Origin: Micrococcales bacterium
GTDB lineage: Bacteria; Actinomycetota; Actinomycetes; Actinomycetales; Microbacteriaceae
Length of the DNA: 42,812 nucleotides
NCBI GenBank assembly: GCA_017306245.1
Contig: JAFKIY010000011.1
Span: 1-42,812 of the forward strand
Direction of reading: 5' to 3'
The notes beneath the pieces were generated by a model that searched no databases, was not told where the DNA came from, and was given only the letters and a program-made list of their open reading frames with translations. Positions 6,933-15,384 of the stretch are shown here, piece by piece. The position numbers and the translations under genes are program-made. Positions within the stretch are counted from its first letter, which is position 1; each line of letters opens with the position of its first letter.

Positions 6933-6971
6933 CTGGGGCGGGATTCGAACCCGCGACCTCACGATTATGAG
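6929..6971. repeat. attR: 43-bp attachment core within intact tRNA-Met
   Basis: Exact copy of 2795-2837. Here it is continuous with the 5' half of the tRNA gene (6972-7003), so integration rebuilt a functional tRNA. It also contains the integrase stop codon. Confidence 0.9.
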
Positions 6972-7003
6972 TCGTGCGCTCTCACCAACTGAGCTACCCA
7001 GCC
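6930..7003 (-). tRNA. tRNA-Met (anticodon CAT)
   Basis: A full cloverleaf folds: acceptor GGCTGGG with CCCAGCT (a G-U pair at 1-72), D stem GCTC/GAGC, anticodon stem CACGA/TCGTG around loop CTCATAA, T stem GCGGG/CCCGC with TTCGAAT. The anticodon CAT fits elongator tRNA-Met; an Ile tRNA with modified CAT is the less likely reading. CCA is not encoded. The 3' half is supplied by the integrated element. Confidence 0.9.
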
Positions 7004-7035
7004 ACGGCATCCGGCAGAAAACTACCGGATGACCG

Positions 7036-7107
<72 letters not shown>

Positions 7108-7213
7108 GCACAAAAAACCGCGACATGCGCGGGATGGCACCGTAAGAGACTAACACCGCAAAGCGGAGTAGTTTCGACGTGTTCGACCATAAAGATCCCG
7201 CGAGAGGAACACC

Positions 7214-7495
7214 ATGTTCGCACAACTGTCCATCCATCATCCCAAACCCGACGCCACCGGAATGCTCATCGAATCGATGCACGCCTACGGCGACGCCCTG
7301 GATGGTGCGCCCGGCCTCATCAGCGTCCACACATTTCAGGACAAGAAGGCCGGCGTGCTGGTCGGACTCGCCCTGTGGGCATCCGAAGATCTCATGAAAG
7401 CCTCCGTGCACCTGGCCCGCGCCGCCGTCGAAGACCACCCGTTCGACACGTGGGAAGAACGCGAATCGGAAGGCTACCTCCTCACCGACGTGTGA
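7214..7495 (+). CDS. Antibiotic biosynthesis monooxygenase-like small protein
   Basis: Product of 93 residues (MFAQLSIHHPKPDATGMLIESMHAYGDAL...), with AGAGGA before the ATG at 7214. The length and pattern (an N-terminal strand, a helix with ESMHAYGDAL, then GLISVHTFQDKKAGVLVGLALWAS) suit the dimeric alpha/beta barrel fold of ABM/EthD-like proteins. The substrate is unknown. Its stop codon directly abuts the stop of the convergent M23 peptidase gene. Confidence 0.6.
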   Translation: MFAQLSIHHPKPDATGMLIESMHAYGDALDGAPGLISVHTFQDKKAGVLVGLALWASEDLMKASVHLARAAVEDHPFDTWEERESEGYLLTDV

Positions 7496-8830
7496 CTAGT
7501 TCGCGTTCGCCTTCAACCATTCGAACGGATCGACCGGCACACCATTGATATGGATCTCGAGGTGCAGGTGCGGCCCGGTGGACTCGCCGGTAGAACCAAC
7601 CTGACCGATCTCGTCACCCACCTTCACCGCCTGGCCGACCACTACGCGGATGCTGCCCCGCATCATGTGCGCGTACAGGCTCTGAACCTTCTGCCCGTTG
7701 ATCACGTGATCGACGATCACGTTCTCGCCGTAACTCCAGTCGCCATTGTCCACGCTCGACACCACACCATCAGCGATCGCCTGAATTGCGGCACCATAAC
7801 CCGGCGTGAAGTCGACACCGTGATGGAACGTAGAACAGCCGCCGCACGGCGCAATTCGCGGACCGTAGCCATCCGTAATCGGAACAGCGATCGGGAACGG
7901 CCACTGAATGGTGCCGTTCGGGTCGTTCGTGTACGACCAGTTGCGGTTGCCGTACTTGAGGAACAGGCTCTCCCGAAGAGACAGGGCAGTGTAGTTGTCG
8001 CGGACCAGAGTCTGCTCGCCCGCCGCCTGCACGCTGATCGACTGCGCCTTCTCGGCCACCGGCGCAGCGGTCGCCTCCACAGTGCCAGTCACAGCCTGCA
8101 CCGGATAGAACGCGTTCGCCGGGAGGGACGTCGACACCATCATGAGGCCGGCACCGATCATCGCCCCGAGCGTCATGAGCTTGGACAGCATTTGCCGCTT
8201 CAGCGACTTCTGCCGCGACCTCGGAACACCCGCACCGCGCGGCGGTGCCGACGGACGCGGACGCGTCGTGCCCCGCGGCGGCTTCACCGGCTTCAACGGT
8301 TTCGGCTTCCGCGGCGCCTTCACCCTCGGGGCCTTCACCTGCGGCGCGGACTTTGCTGAGGCGCTGCGGCGGGTCGAAGCGGCCGCCTGCGGTTGCGCGG
8401 ACTGCGGATGTTGTTCCGGAGCTGGCGCTGCCGGAGCGGGTGCCTGGGAAAGAGAAAGGGGGGCTGGCGCCTGCACGGTCGGAACCGGAGCCGGCGGCCG
8501 GACTGTGGACTCCTGCGCAATGGGAGCCTGGGTAGCCGGAGCCTGATCGGATGGAGCCGACTGAGCGGCCTCCGCCTGCTCCCGGGCGCGAAGTTCGCGG
8601 CGAGTCAGCGGCAACCCTGCACCGGCAACCCTGGGCTGCACCAGGTGAGGTTGAACAGAGTCGGTTGCGGCGGGCGGCGCGGCAGCGGCGAGCGCATCCG
8701 ACACGGCACGAACACGGGACTCCGGAGCGGGCGGGGACGCCGGTGAAACGTCAAAGCCGAGAAGGGCGAATCCGGAATCCGGGTTCGCTGAGAACGAGCC
8801 TCCGGCTCCCTGCTCGTCAAACTCAGCCAC
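7496..8830 (-). CDS. M23-family peptidoglycan endopeptidase (LytM-type)
   Basis: Product of 444 residues. Residues 1-207 form a long Ala/Pro/Gln-rich, then Lys/Pro-rich cytoplasmic-side tail. One membrane segment follows (about 218-237, LMTLGAMIGAGLMMVSTSLP). The C-terminal 110 residues are the LytM domain, with HHGVDF at 336-341 and HLHLE at 421-425 as zinc ligands. The domain should face the cell wall, where it would cleave peptide cross-bridges. The extended Pro-rich N terminus before the anchor is unusual in length but seen in actinobacterial homologues. The start is a GTG at 8830 with no clear ribosome site. The upstream gap to 9046 holds no gene. Confidence 0.9.
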   Translation of the reverse strand: MAEFDEQGAGGSFSANPDSGFALLGFDVSPASPPAPESRVRAVSDALAAAAPPAATDSVQPHLVQPRVAGAGLPLTRRELRAREQAEAAQSAPSDQAPATQAPIAQESTVRPPAPVPTVQAPAPLSLSQAPAPAAPAPEQHPQSAQPQAAASTRRSASAKSAPQVKAPRVKAPRKPKPLKPVKPPRGTTRPRPSAPPRGAGVPRSRQKSLKRQMLSKLMTLGAMIGAGLMMVSTSLPANAFYPVQAVTGTVEATAAPVAEKAQSISVQAAGEQTLVRDNYTALSLRESLFLKYGNRNWSYTNDPNGTIQWPFPIAVPITDGYGPRIAPCGGCSTFHHGVDFTPGYGAAIQAIADGVVSSVDNGDWSYGENVIVDHVINGQKVQSLYAHMMRGSIRVVVGQAVKVGDEIGQVGSTGESTGPHLHLEIHINGVPVDPFEWLKANAN

Positions 8831-9046
8831 GGACTATCGGTTCACAATCTCGAAATCAGTGAAATCGCCGAAAGCGCACGCATCACACCGCAGTGCCCAC
8901 ATTTCAGCGAAACTCCTCACACACCTGGCCGACACCGCCAAAAGTGCGCGCGTCGGGCCGCGTCGTTACGGCAGCAATCATTTGATCGCAAGATAACGAA
9001 CTCGTAAAGGATAGCCCACGACCCTGTGAATTCACCACCCCTGCGC
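8831..9046. other. 216-bp non-coding gap upstream of the M23 gene
   Basis: Contains the promoter region of the M23 gene and the end of the inositol monophosphatase gene. I looked for the c-di-AMP (ydaO) riboswitch often found before actinobacterial cell-wall hydrolases and did not find its conserved segments. No ORF with a ribosome site is visible. Confidence 0.4.
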
Positions 9047-9853
9047 TCAGACTCCGCACGCGATTAACGCGGCCTCCAGGGCGTGAGAAACGCTCGGTTC
9101 GGCGGCCAGGACTAATTCCGCTGAAGGACGTGAACCGCCCAGACCGCCAACCCTCGCGCCGGCCTCGGTCGCGATGAGCGCACCCGCCGCGAAATCCCAC
9201 GGATTCAGACCGCGCTCGAAGTAGCCGTTGAGCCGGCCGACAGCCACGTCGCACAGATCCAGTGCGGCCGCACCCTGCCGCCGGATGTCGCGCACCCTAC
9301 CGATGAGTTCGACCATCACGCGCGCCTGGGCGCGCCGGTCGTGGGCCACGTACGCGAACCCGGTCCCGATGAGCGCCTGCGATAGCTCCACGCGAGGCGC
9401 GACGCTGATCGGGACCCCGTTGAGGGTTGCGCCTGCGCCGCGGGCCGCCGCAAAAACCTCGGCCGCCGCCGGATTGTGCACCACGCCGGCGAGCGCAGTC
9501 CAGGTGGCGGGATCCTGGCCGCCCTCCACCACGGCGATGCTCACGGCGTAGTGCCGGATGCCGTACAGATAGTTAACGGTGCCGTCGATCGGGTCGACAA
9601 CCCAGGTGAGCCCGCTCGTGCCGGCGACGGAGCCGCCGCCTTCTTCGCCGAGGATGCCGTCATCCGGCCTCGCCTCCGCCAGCAGCGACCGGATGAGGTC
9701 CTCCGTGTCGCGGTCCGCCTGCGTCACGACATCCTCGAGGGACGACTTGGACGCGGCGACCGTCACACCTTCGGCACGTCGTTGCGCCGCCAGCTCTCCC
9801 GCCTCGATGGCGATTCTCGTCGCGAGGTCCAGCAGATCGGTGTGTGCAGTCAT
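9047..9853 (-). CDS. Inositol monophosphatase family protein
   Basis: Product of 268 residues with the metal-site motifs of the family: GEEGGG (about 79-84), WVVDPIDGTVNY (the DPIDGT signature) and NPWDFAAG near residue 220. It hydrolyses inositol-1-phosphate or a related sugar phosphate (histidinol phosphate or PAP are alternatives within the superfamily) with Mg2+. The ATG at 9853 gives the normal N-terminal length. Its A is the last base of the CCA encoded after tRNA-Tyr, so the gene has no leader of its own and no Shine-Dalgarno site. It must be translated from a message generated through or next to the tRNA. Confidence 0.9.
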   Translation of the reverse strand: MTAHTDLLDLATRIAIEAGELAAQRRAEGVTVAASKSSLEDVVTQADRDTEDLIRSLLAEARPDDGILGEEGGGSVAGTSGLTWVVDPIDGTVNYLYGIRHYAVSIAVVEGGQDPATWTALAGVVHNPAAAEVFAAARGAGATLNGVPISVAPRVELSQALIGTGFAYVAHDRRAQARVMVELIGRVRDIRRQGAAALDLCDVAVGRLNGYFERGLNPWDFAAGALIATEAGARVGGLGGSRPSAELVLAAEPSVSHALEAALIACGV

Positions 9854-9855
9854 GG

Positions 9856-9937
9856 TGGCAAGTACAGGATTCGAACCTGTGAAGTCTGAGACGTCTGATT
9901 TACAGTCAGATCCCTTTGGCCGCTTGGGTAACTTGCC
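9856..9937 (-). tRNA. tRNA-Tyr (anticodon GTA)
   Basis: A class II tRNA with a long variable arm: acceptor GGCAAGT/ACTTGCC, anticodon loop CTGTAAA in stem TCTGA/TCAGA, T arm with GGTTCGAATCC, discriminator A. CCA is encoded at 9855-9853, and its final A is the first base of the ATG of the following inositol monophosphatase gene. The class II variable arm together with GTA identifies tRNA-Tyr. Confidence 0.95.
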
Positions 9938-10042
9938 GGGTGCTCCGGCCACATGTATTCATCTGACCGGAGACAGAACTCAAGGATAGCGTGCCCCGAC
10001 GCCCCGCAAAATCACTCGCCCGCCGCACCGATGCTGCGCCGT

Positions 10043-10828
10043 TCAGTTGCCCGCGGTTGCGGCATCCTTTGCGTACCGGTTCGCCGCGTTCGCGACCGAC
10101 TGCACGTACGCCGCGGAGTCGTTGAACGCGAGCACGCCGGCCCGCCAACCGTCGCGGCTCACCATGTCGCCGCTGGCCCGGCACAGGTAGTTGGACGTCG
10201 CATTCACGGCGTCGTAGATGTTCTGCGGATCCTCCACGCCATCACGGTTACCGTCGGTGTGCCAGTTCCGCCAGGTCTGCGGAATGAGCTGCATCGGCCC
10301 GACCGCACGATCGTATTCGGCGTCGCCATCCACGAGACCGCCATCAGAATCGGGGATGTGCGCCGAGGAGGATCCGTCGAGCGCAACGCCGAAAATGGGC
10401 GGGGTGACGGTGCCGTCCTCGCCCACCGTGGAACCGCCGTGCCGCCCGTGGTCGCTTTCCACGAGCCCGATCGCCGCGAGAGTCGTCCAACCGAGGCCGC
10501 AGCTCGGCATGACCCTCGCCTTGGCGATGGCCGCGCCGGCGTAGGCGTCAAGCGCGCGCACCGGGATCCCGGATGCCGCGGACACCCTCGCAACCCAGCC
10601 TGGATCGGCATATCCCGACACACCTTCGAGCGGAAGCTCAGCGACCGTCGGAGGGGGCTCGACCGGCAGGGCATAGTCCGGCCCGGGCGACCGGGCCGGT
10701 GCAGGCGCGTCGGAGCCGACGCGCGGTGCGAGCACGATGAGCGAAACCGCCACGAGCCCCGCGAGCACGACTGCGGCGGCACCAAACACCGTGGCGGCCT
10801 TCATGGACGGGCGGCGGAAAACAGTCAT
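10043..10828 (-). CDS. Lytic transglycosylase (membrane-anchored)
   Basis: Product of 261 residues from ATG 10828 (ATG 10804 is an alternative). One N-terminal membrane segment or signal anchor (about 12-35, [21 protein letters not shown]) precedes a Pro-rich linker. The domain from about 70 onward has the SLT/MltB-like pattern: [16 protein letters not shown] with the catalytic Glu, [14 protein letters not shown], and [17 protein letters not shown] with an [15 protein letters not shown] end. It cleaves glycan strands of peptidoglycan outside the membrane. It is divergent from yajQ. Confidence 0.88.
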   Translation of the reverse strand: MTVFRRPSMKAATVFGAAAVVLAGLVAVSLIVLAPRVGSDAPAPARSPGPDYALPVEPPPTVAELPLEGVSGYADPGWVARVSAASGIPVRALDAYAGAAIAKARVMPSCGLGWTTLAAIGLVESDHGRHGGSTVGEDGTVTPPIFGVALDGSSSAHIPDSDGGLVDGDAEYDRAVGPMQLIPQTWRNWHTDGNRDGVEDPQNIYDAVNATSNYLCRASGDMVSRDGWRAGVLAFNDSAAYVQSVANAANRYAKDAATAGN

Positions 10829-10892
10829 TGCGGCTATCACACCACGAATGACTCGGGGTTGGCTGACACAGCGCCCGGCTACGATTGGCCGC

Positions 10893-11381
10893 ATGGCAGA
10901 TTCAACCTTCGACATCGTCAGCAAAGTGGACAAGATGGAGCTCGACAACGCGCTCCACCAGGCCCAGAAGGAAATCGCTCAGCGATACGACTTCAAGAAC
11001 GTGGGCGCCGAGATCAACTTCAGCGGGGAGAAAATCCTCATGAAGGCGAGCTCCGAGGAGCGCGTGAAAGCCGTGCTCGAAGTTTTCGAGTCGAAACTCA
11101 TCAAACGCGGCATCTCGCTGCGCAGCCTCGACGCGGGAGAACCGTATGCCTCCGGCAAGGAGTACCGCATCGAGGCCGGTGTGAAGCAGGGGATCGCGCA
11201 GGAGGATGCCAAAAAGATTTCGAAACTGATCCGCGACGATGCGCCCAAGAGCGTGAAGGCGCAGATCCAGGGCGACGAGCTGCGGGTGAGCTCGAAGAGC
11301 CGTGACGACCTCCAGTCCACCATGGCGATGCTCAAGGCCGCGAAACTCGACGTCGACCTGCAGTTCGTCAACTTCAGATAG
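10893..11381 (+). CDS. yajQ: YajQ-family nucleotide-binding protein
   Basis: Product of 162 residues, the normal size, beginning [20 protein letters not shown], with the family's two ferredoxin-like repeats (SFDIVSK...DFKN, then the RSLDAGEP and KKISKLIRD blocks). Members bind nucleotides, and some bind cyclic di-GMP; the cellular role in Actinobacteria is not settled. TACGAT seven bases before the ATG suggests a leaderless message. Confidence 0.93.
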   Translation: MADSTFDIVSKVDKMELDNALHQAQKEIAQRYDFKNVGAEINFSGEKILMKASSEERVKAVLEVFESKLIKRGISLRSLDAGEPYASGKEYRIEAGVKQGIAQEDAKKISKLIRDDAPKSVKAQIQGDELRVSSKSRDDLQSTMAMLKAAKLDVDLQFVNFR

Positions 11382-11423
11382 CACAGCGCCGCACGGCGAA
11401 GGCGCGCGACGGATCGGAGCACC

Positions 11424-12887
11424 GTGAACGGTTGGACACTGACCGTGTGGATTGCCGCGATCCTCGTCGCCATCGACTTCGTGGTGCGCATCATCGCGCT
11501 CATCGTCATCCCGCGCAACCGGCGGCCGCAAACCGCTATGGCCTGGCTGCTCGCCATCTTCTTCCTGCCCTACATCGGCATCCTGCTGTTCCTCGTGCTC
11601 GGCAGCCGGCACCTGCCGAAAGGCCGCCGCGACAAGCAGGACGAAATCAACCGCTACATCCTGGAGACCACGGAAGGCATCGACCAGCTCTCGCATGAGC
11701 ACCCGTGGCCGGAATGGCTCGAACCGATCGCCGCGCTCAACCGCAACCTCGGGGCGATGCCTCTCGTCGGCGGCAACGATGCGCAGCTCTACCCGGACTA
11801 TCTCGAGTCCCTGCAGGCGATGACGGATGCCGTGGGCAAAGCGAAAAAGTACGTGCACTCCGAGTTCTACATCATGGCGCTGGATGAGACGACCGCGCCG
11901 TACTTCGACGCTCTCGAAGCCGCGGCGGCACGCGGCGTTACCGTGCGGGTGCTCCTCGACCACATCGCGTCACTGCGCGTGCCCGGCTATCGAAGGATGA
12001 TCCGCCGGTTGAAGTCGATGGGAGTGAAGTGGCAGCTCATGCTTCCGTTCCAGCCGTTTCGCGGACGGTTCCAGCGCATCGACCTGCGCAACCATCGGAA
12101 GCTCCTGGTCGTGGACGGGCTCGTCGCGTTCACCGGATCGCAGAACATCATCGACTCCAGCTACAACAAGCGGTCGAACGTGCGCCGCGGCCTGCACTGG
12201 AAAGACCTCATGGTCCGATTCGAGGGGCCGATCGTCGCCGGGGTCAACGCCCTGTTCGTGACCGACTGGTACAGCGAAACCGACGAACTGATCTCGCGCG
12301 AAGTGACCCCCGTGCGCAAAGCACCCGTTCGCGAGAGGGTCGGCGCCCAGGTCGTGCCCAGCGGCCCGTCGTTCGACGGGGAGAACAACCTGCGCCTGTT
12401 CAACTCGCTGCTCTACGCCGCCCAGGAGCGCATCACCATCTGCAGTCCGTACTTCGTACCGGACGAATCCATGCTCTACGCCATCACGACCGCCGCGCAG
12501 AGCGGACTCAACGTCGAAATCTTCATGTCGGAGATCGGCGACCAGCCGGTCGTGTACCACGCCCAGCGCAGCTACTACGAGGAACTGCTGAAAGCCGGGG
12601 TGCGGATCTGGCTGTACCGGGCGCCCACCGTGCTGCATCCGAAGCACTTCAGCATCGACGACCAGGTGGCGGTCATCGGCTCCAGCAACATGGACATGCG
12701 GTCGTTCAGCCTGAACCTGGAGATCTCCGTCATGGTGCGCGGTCACTCGTTCGTGGACGACCTGCGTGTTCTCGAAGACGGCTACCGGCGAAACAGCCGG
12801 GAGCTCAGCCTCGACGAGTGGCTCGCCCGGCCGTTCTTCTCGCAAGTGCTCGACAACCTCGCGCGGCTCACCTCAGCCGTGCAGTGA
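11424..12887 (+). CDS. cls: Cardiolipin synthase (phospholipase D superfamily)
   Basis: Product of 487 residues. Two N-terminal membrane helices (about 6-25 and 38-58) form the PLDc_N region. The two HKD active-site motifs follow: H224-x-K in NHRKLLVVDG, followed by GSQN, and H405-x-K in HPKHFSIDDQ, followed by GSSNMDMRS. It joins phosphatidylglycerol units into cardiolipin at the membrane. The GTG start at 11424 has CGGAG upstream. The gene ends four bases before the convergent ferredoxin-NADP reductase gene. Confidence 0.95.
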   Translation: MNGWTLTVWIAAILVAIDFVVRIIALIVIPRNRRPQTAMAWLLAIFFLPYIGILLFLVLGSRHLPKGRRDKQDEINRYILETTEGIDQLSHEHPWPEWLEPIAALNRNLGAMPLVGGNDAQLYPDYLESLQAMTDAVGKAKKYVHSEFYIMALDETTAPYFDALEAAAARGVTVRVLLDHIASLRVPGYRRMIRRLKSMGVKWQLMLPFQPFRGRFQRIDLRNHRKLLVVDGLVAFTGSQNIIDSSYNKRSNVRRGLHWKDLMVRFEGPIVAGVNALFVTDWYSETDELISREVTPVRKAPVRERVGAQVVPSGPSFDGENNLRLFNSLLYAAQERITICSPYFVPDESMLYAITTAAQSGLNVEIFMSEIGDQPVVYHAQRSYYEELLKAGVRIWLYRAPTVLHPKHFSIDDQVAVIGSSNMDMRSFSLNLEISVMVRGHSFVDDLRVLEDGYRRNSRELSLDEWLARPFFSQVLDNLARLTSAVQ

Positions 12888-12890
12888 AGC

Positions 12891-14273
12891 TCAACCGCCT
12901 GCGCGGGAGATGTCCACCATGTCGTCGCGCGGGACCACCTTGATGCGTTCCCGCTCCTGCGCCTCGCCCAGGGCGCGCTCGTGCGCATCCAGCCGATGCC
13001 AGCCCTCCACGGTCGTGAAGCGGATGCCGCGGGCGTCGAGCAGGGCGGAGACGGCATCCGGTTCCGGCTCGGTCGGTGACCACCACTCGGCCTGGTCGCC
13101 GAGGAGGCTCTGCACGGTTTCCATCGCGTCGCTCTTCGTCGCGCCGATGAGCCCGACCGGCCCCCGCTTGATCCAGCCGCTCGCGTACACACCGGGGACC
13201 TGCTCATCCCGGTCGTCGATGGCGCGGCCCGCGCGGTTGGGGATCACGCCGCGGCGTTCATCAAACGGGATGCCGTCCAGCTGGGTCCCGAAGTAGCCGA
13301 TCGCCCGGTACACGCCGTCCACAGCCCAGTCGCGGAACTCCCCCGTCCCCTTCACGCCGCCCTCGCCATCCGGCACGGTGCGCTCCACCCGGATCCCGGT
13401 CACGCGATCGGTCCCCAGAATCTCGACGGGCCGCGAATAGAAGTGCAGGTGGATGCGGCGGGAAGCTTTGCCGGTCTCCCTCGTGCGCCACTCGGAGAGA
13501 ATCCGATTGATCACGAACAGCTGCTTGTTGGTCGCGATGGACCGTTCATCGGATGCATCGATGCCGAAGTCGGCGTCGTCGAGGATGAGGTCAACATCCC
13601 GCAGCTCGCCCAGCTCCCGCAGCTCGAGCGGCGTGAACCTCACCTGGAGCGGGCCGCGCCGACCGAACAGGTGGACGTCGGTGATGGGCGACGCGGCGAG
13701 CACCCCGTACACGTTCGCGGGGACCTCAGTCGGCAGCAGGTCCTCCGCGTGCTTGGCGAGCATGCGCGTCACGTCGAGGGCGACGTTGCCGTTGCCGATC
13801 ACGGCGGCGGTGCGGTGGTCGAGCGGCCAGTCGCGGGGAACATCCGGGTGCCCGTCGTACCAGCTGACGAACTCGCCGGCGCCGAAGCTGCCGGACAGGT
13901 TCACGCCGGGGATGCTCAGCTCGGCATCCTTCACCGCGCCGGTCGTGAAGATCACGGCGTTGAAGTGGCGTTTCAGATCGTCGAGCGTGATGTCGCTCCC
14001 GTAGCGCACGTTGCCGAACAGGCGGATGTCGCCACCATCCAGCACTTCGCGCAGCGCCTTCACGATGCCCTTGATCCGCGGATGGTCCGGGGCGACCCCG
14101 TAGCGGACGAGGCCGTACGGAGCGGGCAGCTGCTCGAACAGGTCGATCGACACGTCAAAGGGCCGTTGGGCCTTCAGGAGCAGGTCGGCGGCGAAGATGC
14201 CGGCCGGGCCGGCACCCACAATGGCGACGCGCAGCACCGGTCGGGGCAGAACTGATCGGGGTTGGTCGGTCAC
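12891..14273 (-). CDS. fprA: Ferredoxin/adrenodoxin-type NADP reductase (FprA-like)
   Basis: Product of 460 residues from GTG 14273, chosen because GAGGA lies just upstream; an upstream GTG at 14306 would sit inside a hairpin. FAD-binding VAIVGAGPAGIFAADLLL lies at about 13-30 and the NADP-binding segment AAVIGNGNVALDVTRML in the middle, with LFGRRGPLQVRFT and the C-terminal ASGWIKRGPVGLIGATK typical of adrenodoxin reductase relatives. It transfers electrons between NADPH and ferredoxins in the cytoplasm. It follows the polyprenyl synthase gene with only a hairpin between them. Confidence 0.93.
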   Translation of the reverse strand: MTDQPRSVLPRPVLRVAIVGAGPAGIFAADLLLKAQRPFDVSIDLFEQLPAPYGLVRYGVAPDHPRIKGIVKALREVLDGGDIRLFGNVRYGSDITLDDLKRHFNAVIFTTGAVKDAELSIPGVNLSGSFGAGEFVSWYDGHPDVPRDWPLDHRTAAVIGNGNVALDVTRMLAKHAEDLLPTEVPANVYGVLAASPITDVHLFGRRGPLQVRFTPLELRELGELRDVDLILDDADFGIDASDERSIATNKQLFVINRILSEWRTRETGKASRRIHLHFYSRPVEILGTDRVTGIRVERTVPDGEGGVKGTGEFRDWAVDGVYRAIGYFGTQLDGIPFDERRGVIPNRAGRAIDDRDEQVPGVYASGWIKRGPVGLIGATKSDAMETVQSLLGDQAEWWSPTEPEPDAVSALLDARGIRFTTVEGWHRLDAHERALGEAQERERIKVVPRDDMVDISRAGG

Positions 14274-14288
14274 AAAATCCTCATCAGT

Positions 14289-14309
14289 GGGGTGCTCTTC
14301 GAGCACCCC
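14289..14309 (-). terminator. Hairpin between polyprenyl synthase and fprA
   Basis: GGGGTGCTC at 14289-14297 and GAGCACCCC at 14301-14309 form a 9-bp stem with a three-base loop, starting one base after the synthase stop codon. On the minus strand a short TTTT run follows 12 bases later. It may act as an attenuating terminator or an mRNA 3'-end stabiliser ahead of fprA. Confidence 0.55.
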
Positions 14310-14310
14310 G

Positions 14311-15384
14311 TCAATTCGAACGTTCGACGAGCGTGTCGGCGAACCTGGTCAGTGCGCGGCGCACGGGTTCGTCCGGGAGCACAGATAGCGCTTCGACGCC
14401 TTCGTGGGCCCAGCGGCGTGCTTCGTCGAGCGTCGCCCTCGTCACCGGGTGGGCGCGAAGTTCCGCCACGGCGTCCGTGAACTCGTCGCTCGCCTCCGGT
14501 CCACCGTTCACGCCGCGATCGATCCGCTCCAGGAGCGCTGCAGCCTCCGGATCGTCCACAGCCTGCCTGCGAAGGTACAGGAGCGGGAGCGTCGCGACGC
14601 CGGACCGCAGGTCGGCGCCCGGAGTTTTCCCGGTGTGCTCCACCTCGGAGGAAAGGTCGATGACGTCGTCGATCAACTGGAACGCGACCCCGATCTTCTC
14701 CCCGAACTCGCGCACCGGTTCCTTGTACTGCGTGGGGGCGTTCGAGAAGATCACTCCGACCTCCGCGGCCGCCGAAATGAGGGAACCCGTCTTGTCGGCA
14801 AGCACCCGAAGGTAGTGCTCGATCGGGTCATCCTCCGGGTTCGGCCCGATCGTCTCGTGGAGCTGCCCCAGGCAGAGCCGCTCGAACGTCGACGCCTGCA
14901 ACCGCACCGCGCGCTCGCCGAGGCTCGCAATCAGCCGGCCTGCGCGCGCGAACAGCAGATCGCCGGTGAGGATCGCGACGGAGTTTCCCCACACCGACTG
15001 CACGCTGGGCACGCCCCGACGCACCTCAGCGTCATCCATCACATCGTCGTGGTACAGGGAGGCGAGGTGGGTGATCTCCATCGCCTGGGCCGCAACGATC
15101 ACATCATCCGTGTTGCCGTCGCCGAGCTGCGCGGTGAGGAGAGTCAGGGTCGGCCGGATGCGTTTGCCGCCAGCATCGAACAGGTAGCGCGCCGTCACGT
15201 CGGCAAGATTGTCGGCGAATGTGACCTCCGCGAGTAGGCCGCTCTCCACTTTCTCGAGCCCCTCCTCGAGAGCAACGGCGAATCGCTTGTCCTCCGCGGA
15301 CGCGAACAGGGTTTCGCCGAGTCCGAGCGCGGACTTCAGCTTGTGGCGCCGCCGCAGTTGCTGGATTTCCTGCTGGGATCTCAC
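14311..15384 (-). CDS. All-trans polyprenyl diphosphate synthase (menaquinone side chain)
   Basis: Product of 357 residues. The two aspartate-rich motifs are DDVMD (113-117) and DDVID (239-243), with GGKRIRP at 72-78 and KTG near 198-200, as in heptaprenyl/octaprenyl synthases. It condenses isopentenyl units to make the menaquinone tail. The start is GTG 15384, because this overlaps the menG stop by four bases (GTGA), showing an operon menG-synthase-fprA. The small residues before the first Asp motif suggest a long-chain product; the exact length cannot be read. Confidence 0.92.
   Translation of the reverse strand: MRSQQEIQQLRRRHKLKSALGLGETLFASAEDKRFAVALEEGLEKVESGLLAEVTFADNLADVTARYLFDAGGKRIRPTLTLLTAQLGDGNTDDVIVAAQAMEITHLASLYHDDVMDDAEVRRGVPSVQSVWGNSVAILTGDLLFARAGRLIASLGERAVRLQASTFERLCLGQLHETIGPNPEDDPIEHYLRVLADKTGSLISAAAEVGVIFSNAPTQYKEPVREFGEKIGVAFQLIDDVIDLSSEVEHTGKTPGADLRSGVATLPLLYLRRQAVDDPEAAALLERIDRGVNGGPEASDEFTDAVAELRAHPVTRATLDEARRWAHEGVEALSVLPDEPVRRALTRFADTLVERSN

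Larger units (their letters stand above)
2795..6971 (+). mobile_element. Minimal integrative element in tRNA-Met (about 4.1 kb, rep + int + toxin-antitoxin)
   Basis: Bounded by an exact 43-bp direct repeat (2795-2837 and 6929-6971) corresponding to the 3' half of tRNA-Met, up to just past the anticodon. The unit length is 4,134 bp. It carries a RepSA-like replication initiator at the left end and a tyrosine integrase reading into the attachment site at the right end. Between them lie a small zinc-ribbon gene, a DUF3467/antitoxin/PemK-like toxin operon and an HTH gene. This is the int-rep plan of actinomycete integrative and conjugative elements, but no FtsK/TraB translocase, relaxase or obvious excisionase is visible, so it may be mobilised in trans. 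Confidence 0.85.

Noticed and set aside
8831..9046. Possible c-di-AMP (ydaO) riboswitch before the M23 peptidase gene
   Set aside because: A GGGGTGGTGAATTC stretch recalls one conserved block, but the other conserved segments and the expected pairing are missing.
9047..9952. Longer inositol monophosphatase starting upstream of 9853
   Set aside because: The extension would translate tRNA-Tyr; the ATG at 9853 gives the family's normal N terminus.
14274..14306. fprA start at GTG 14306
   Set aside because: It lies in the intergenic hairpin; GTG 14273 has a good ribosome site and fits the family length.
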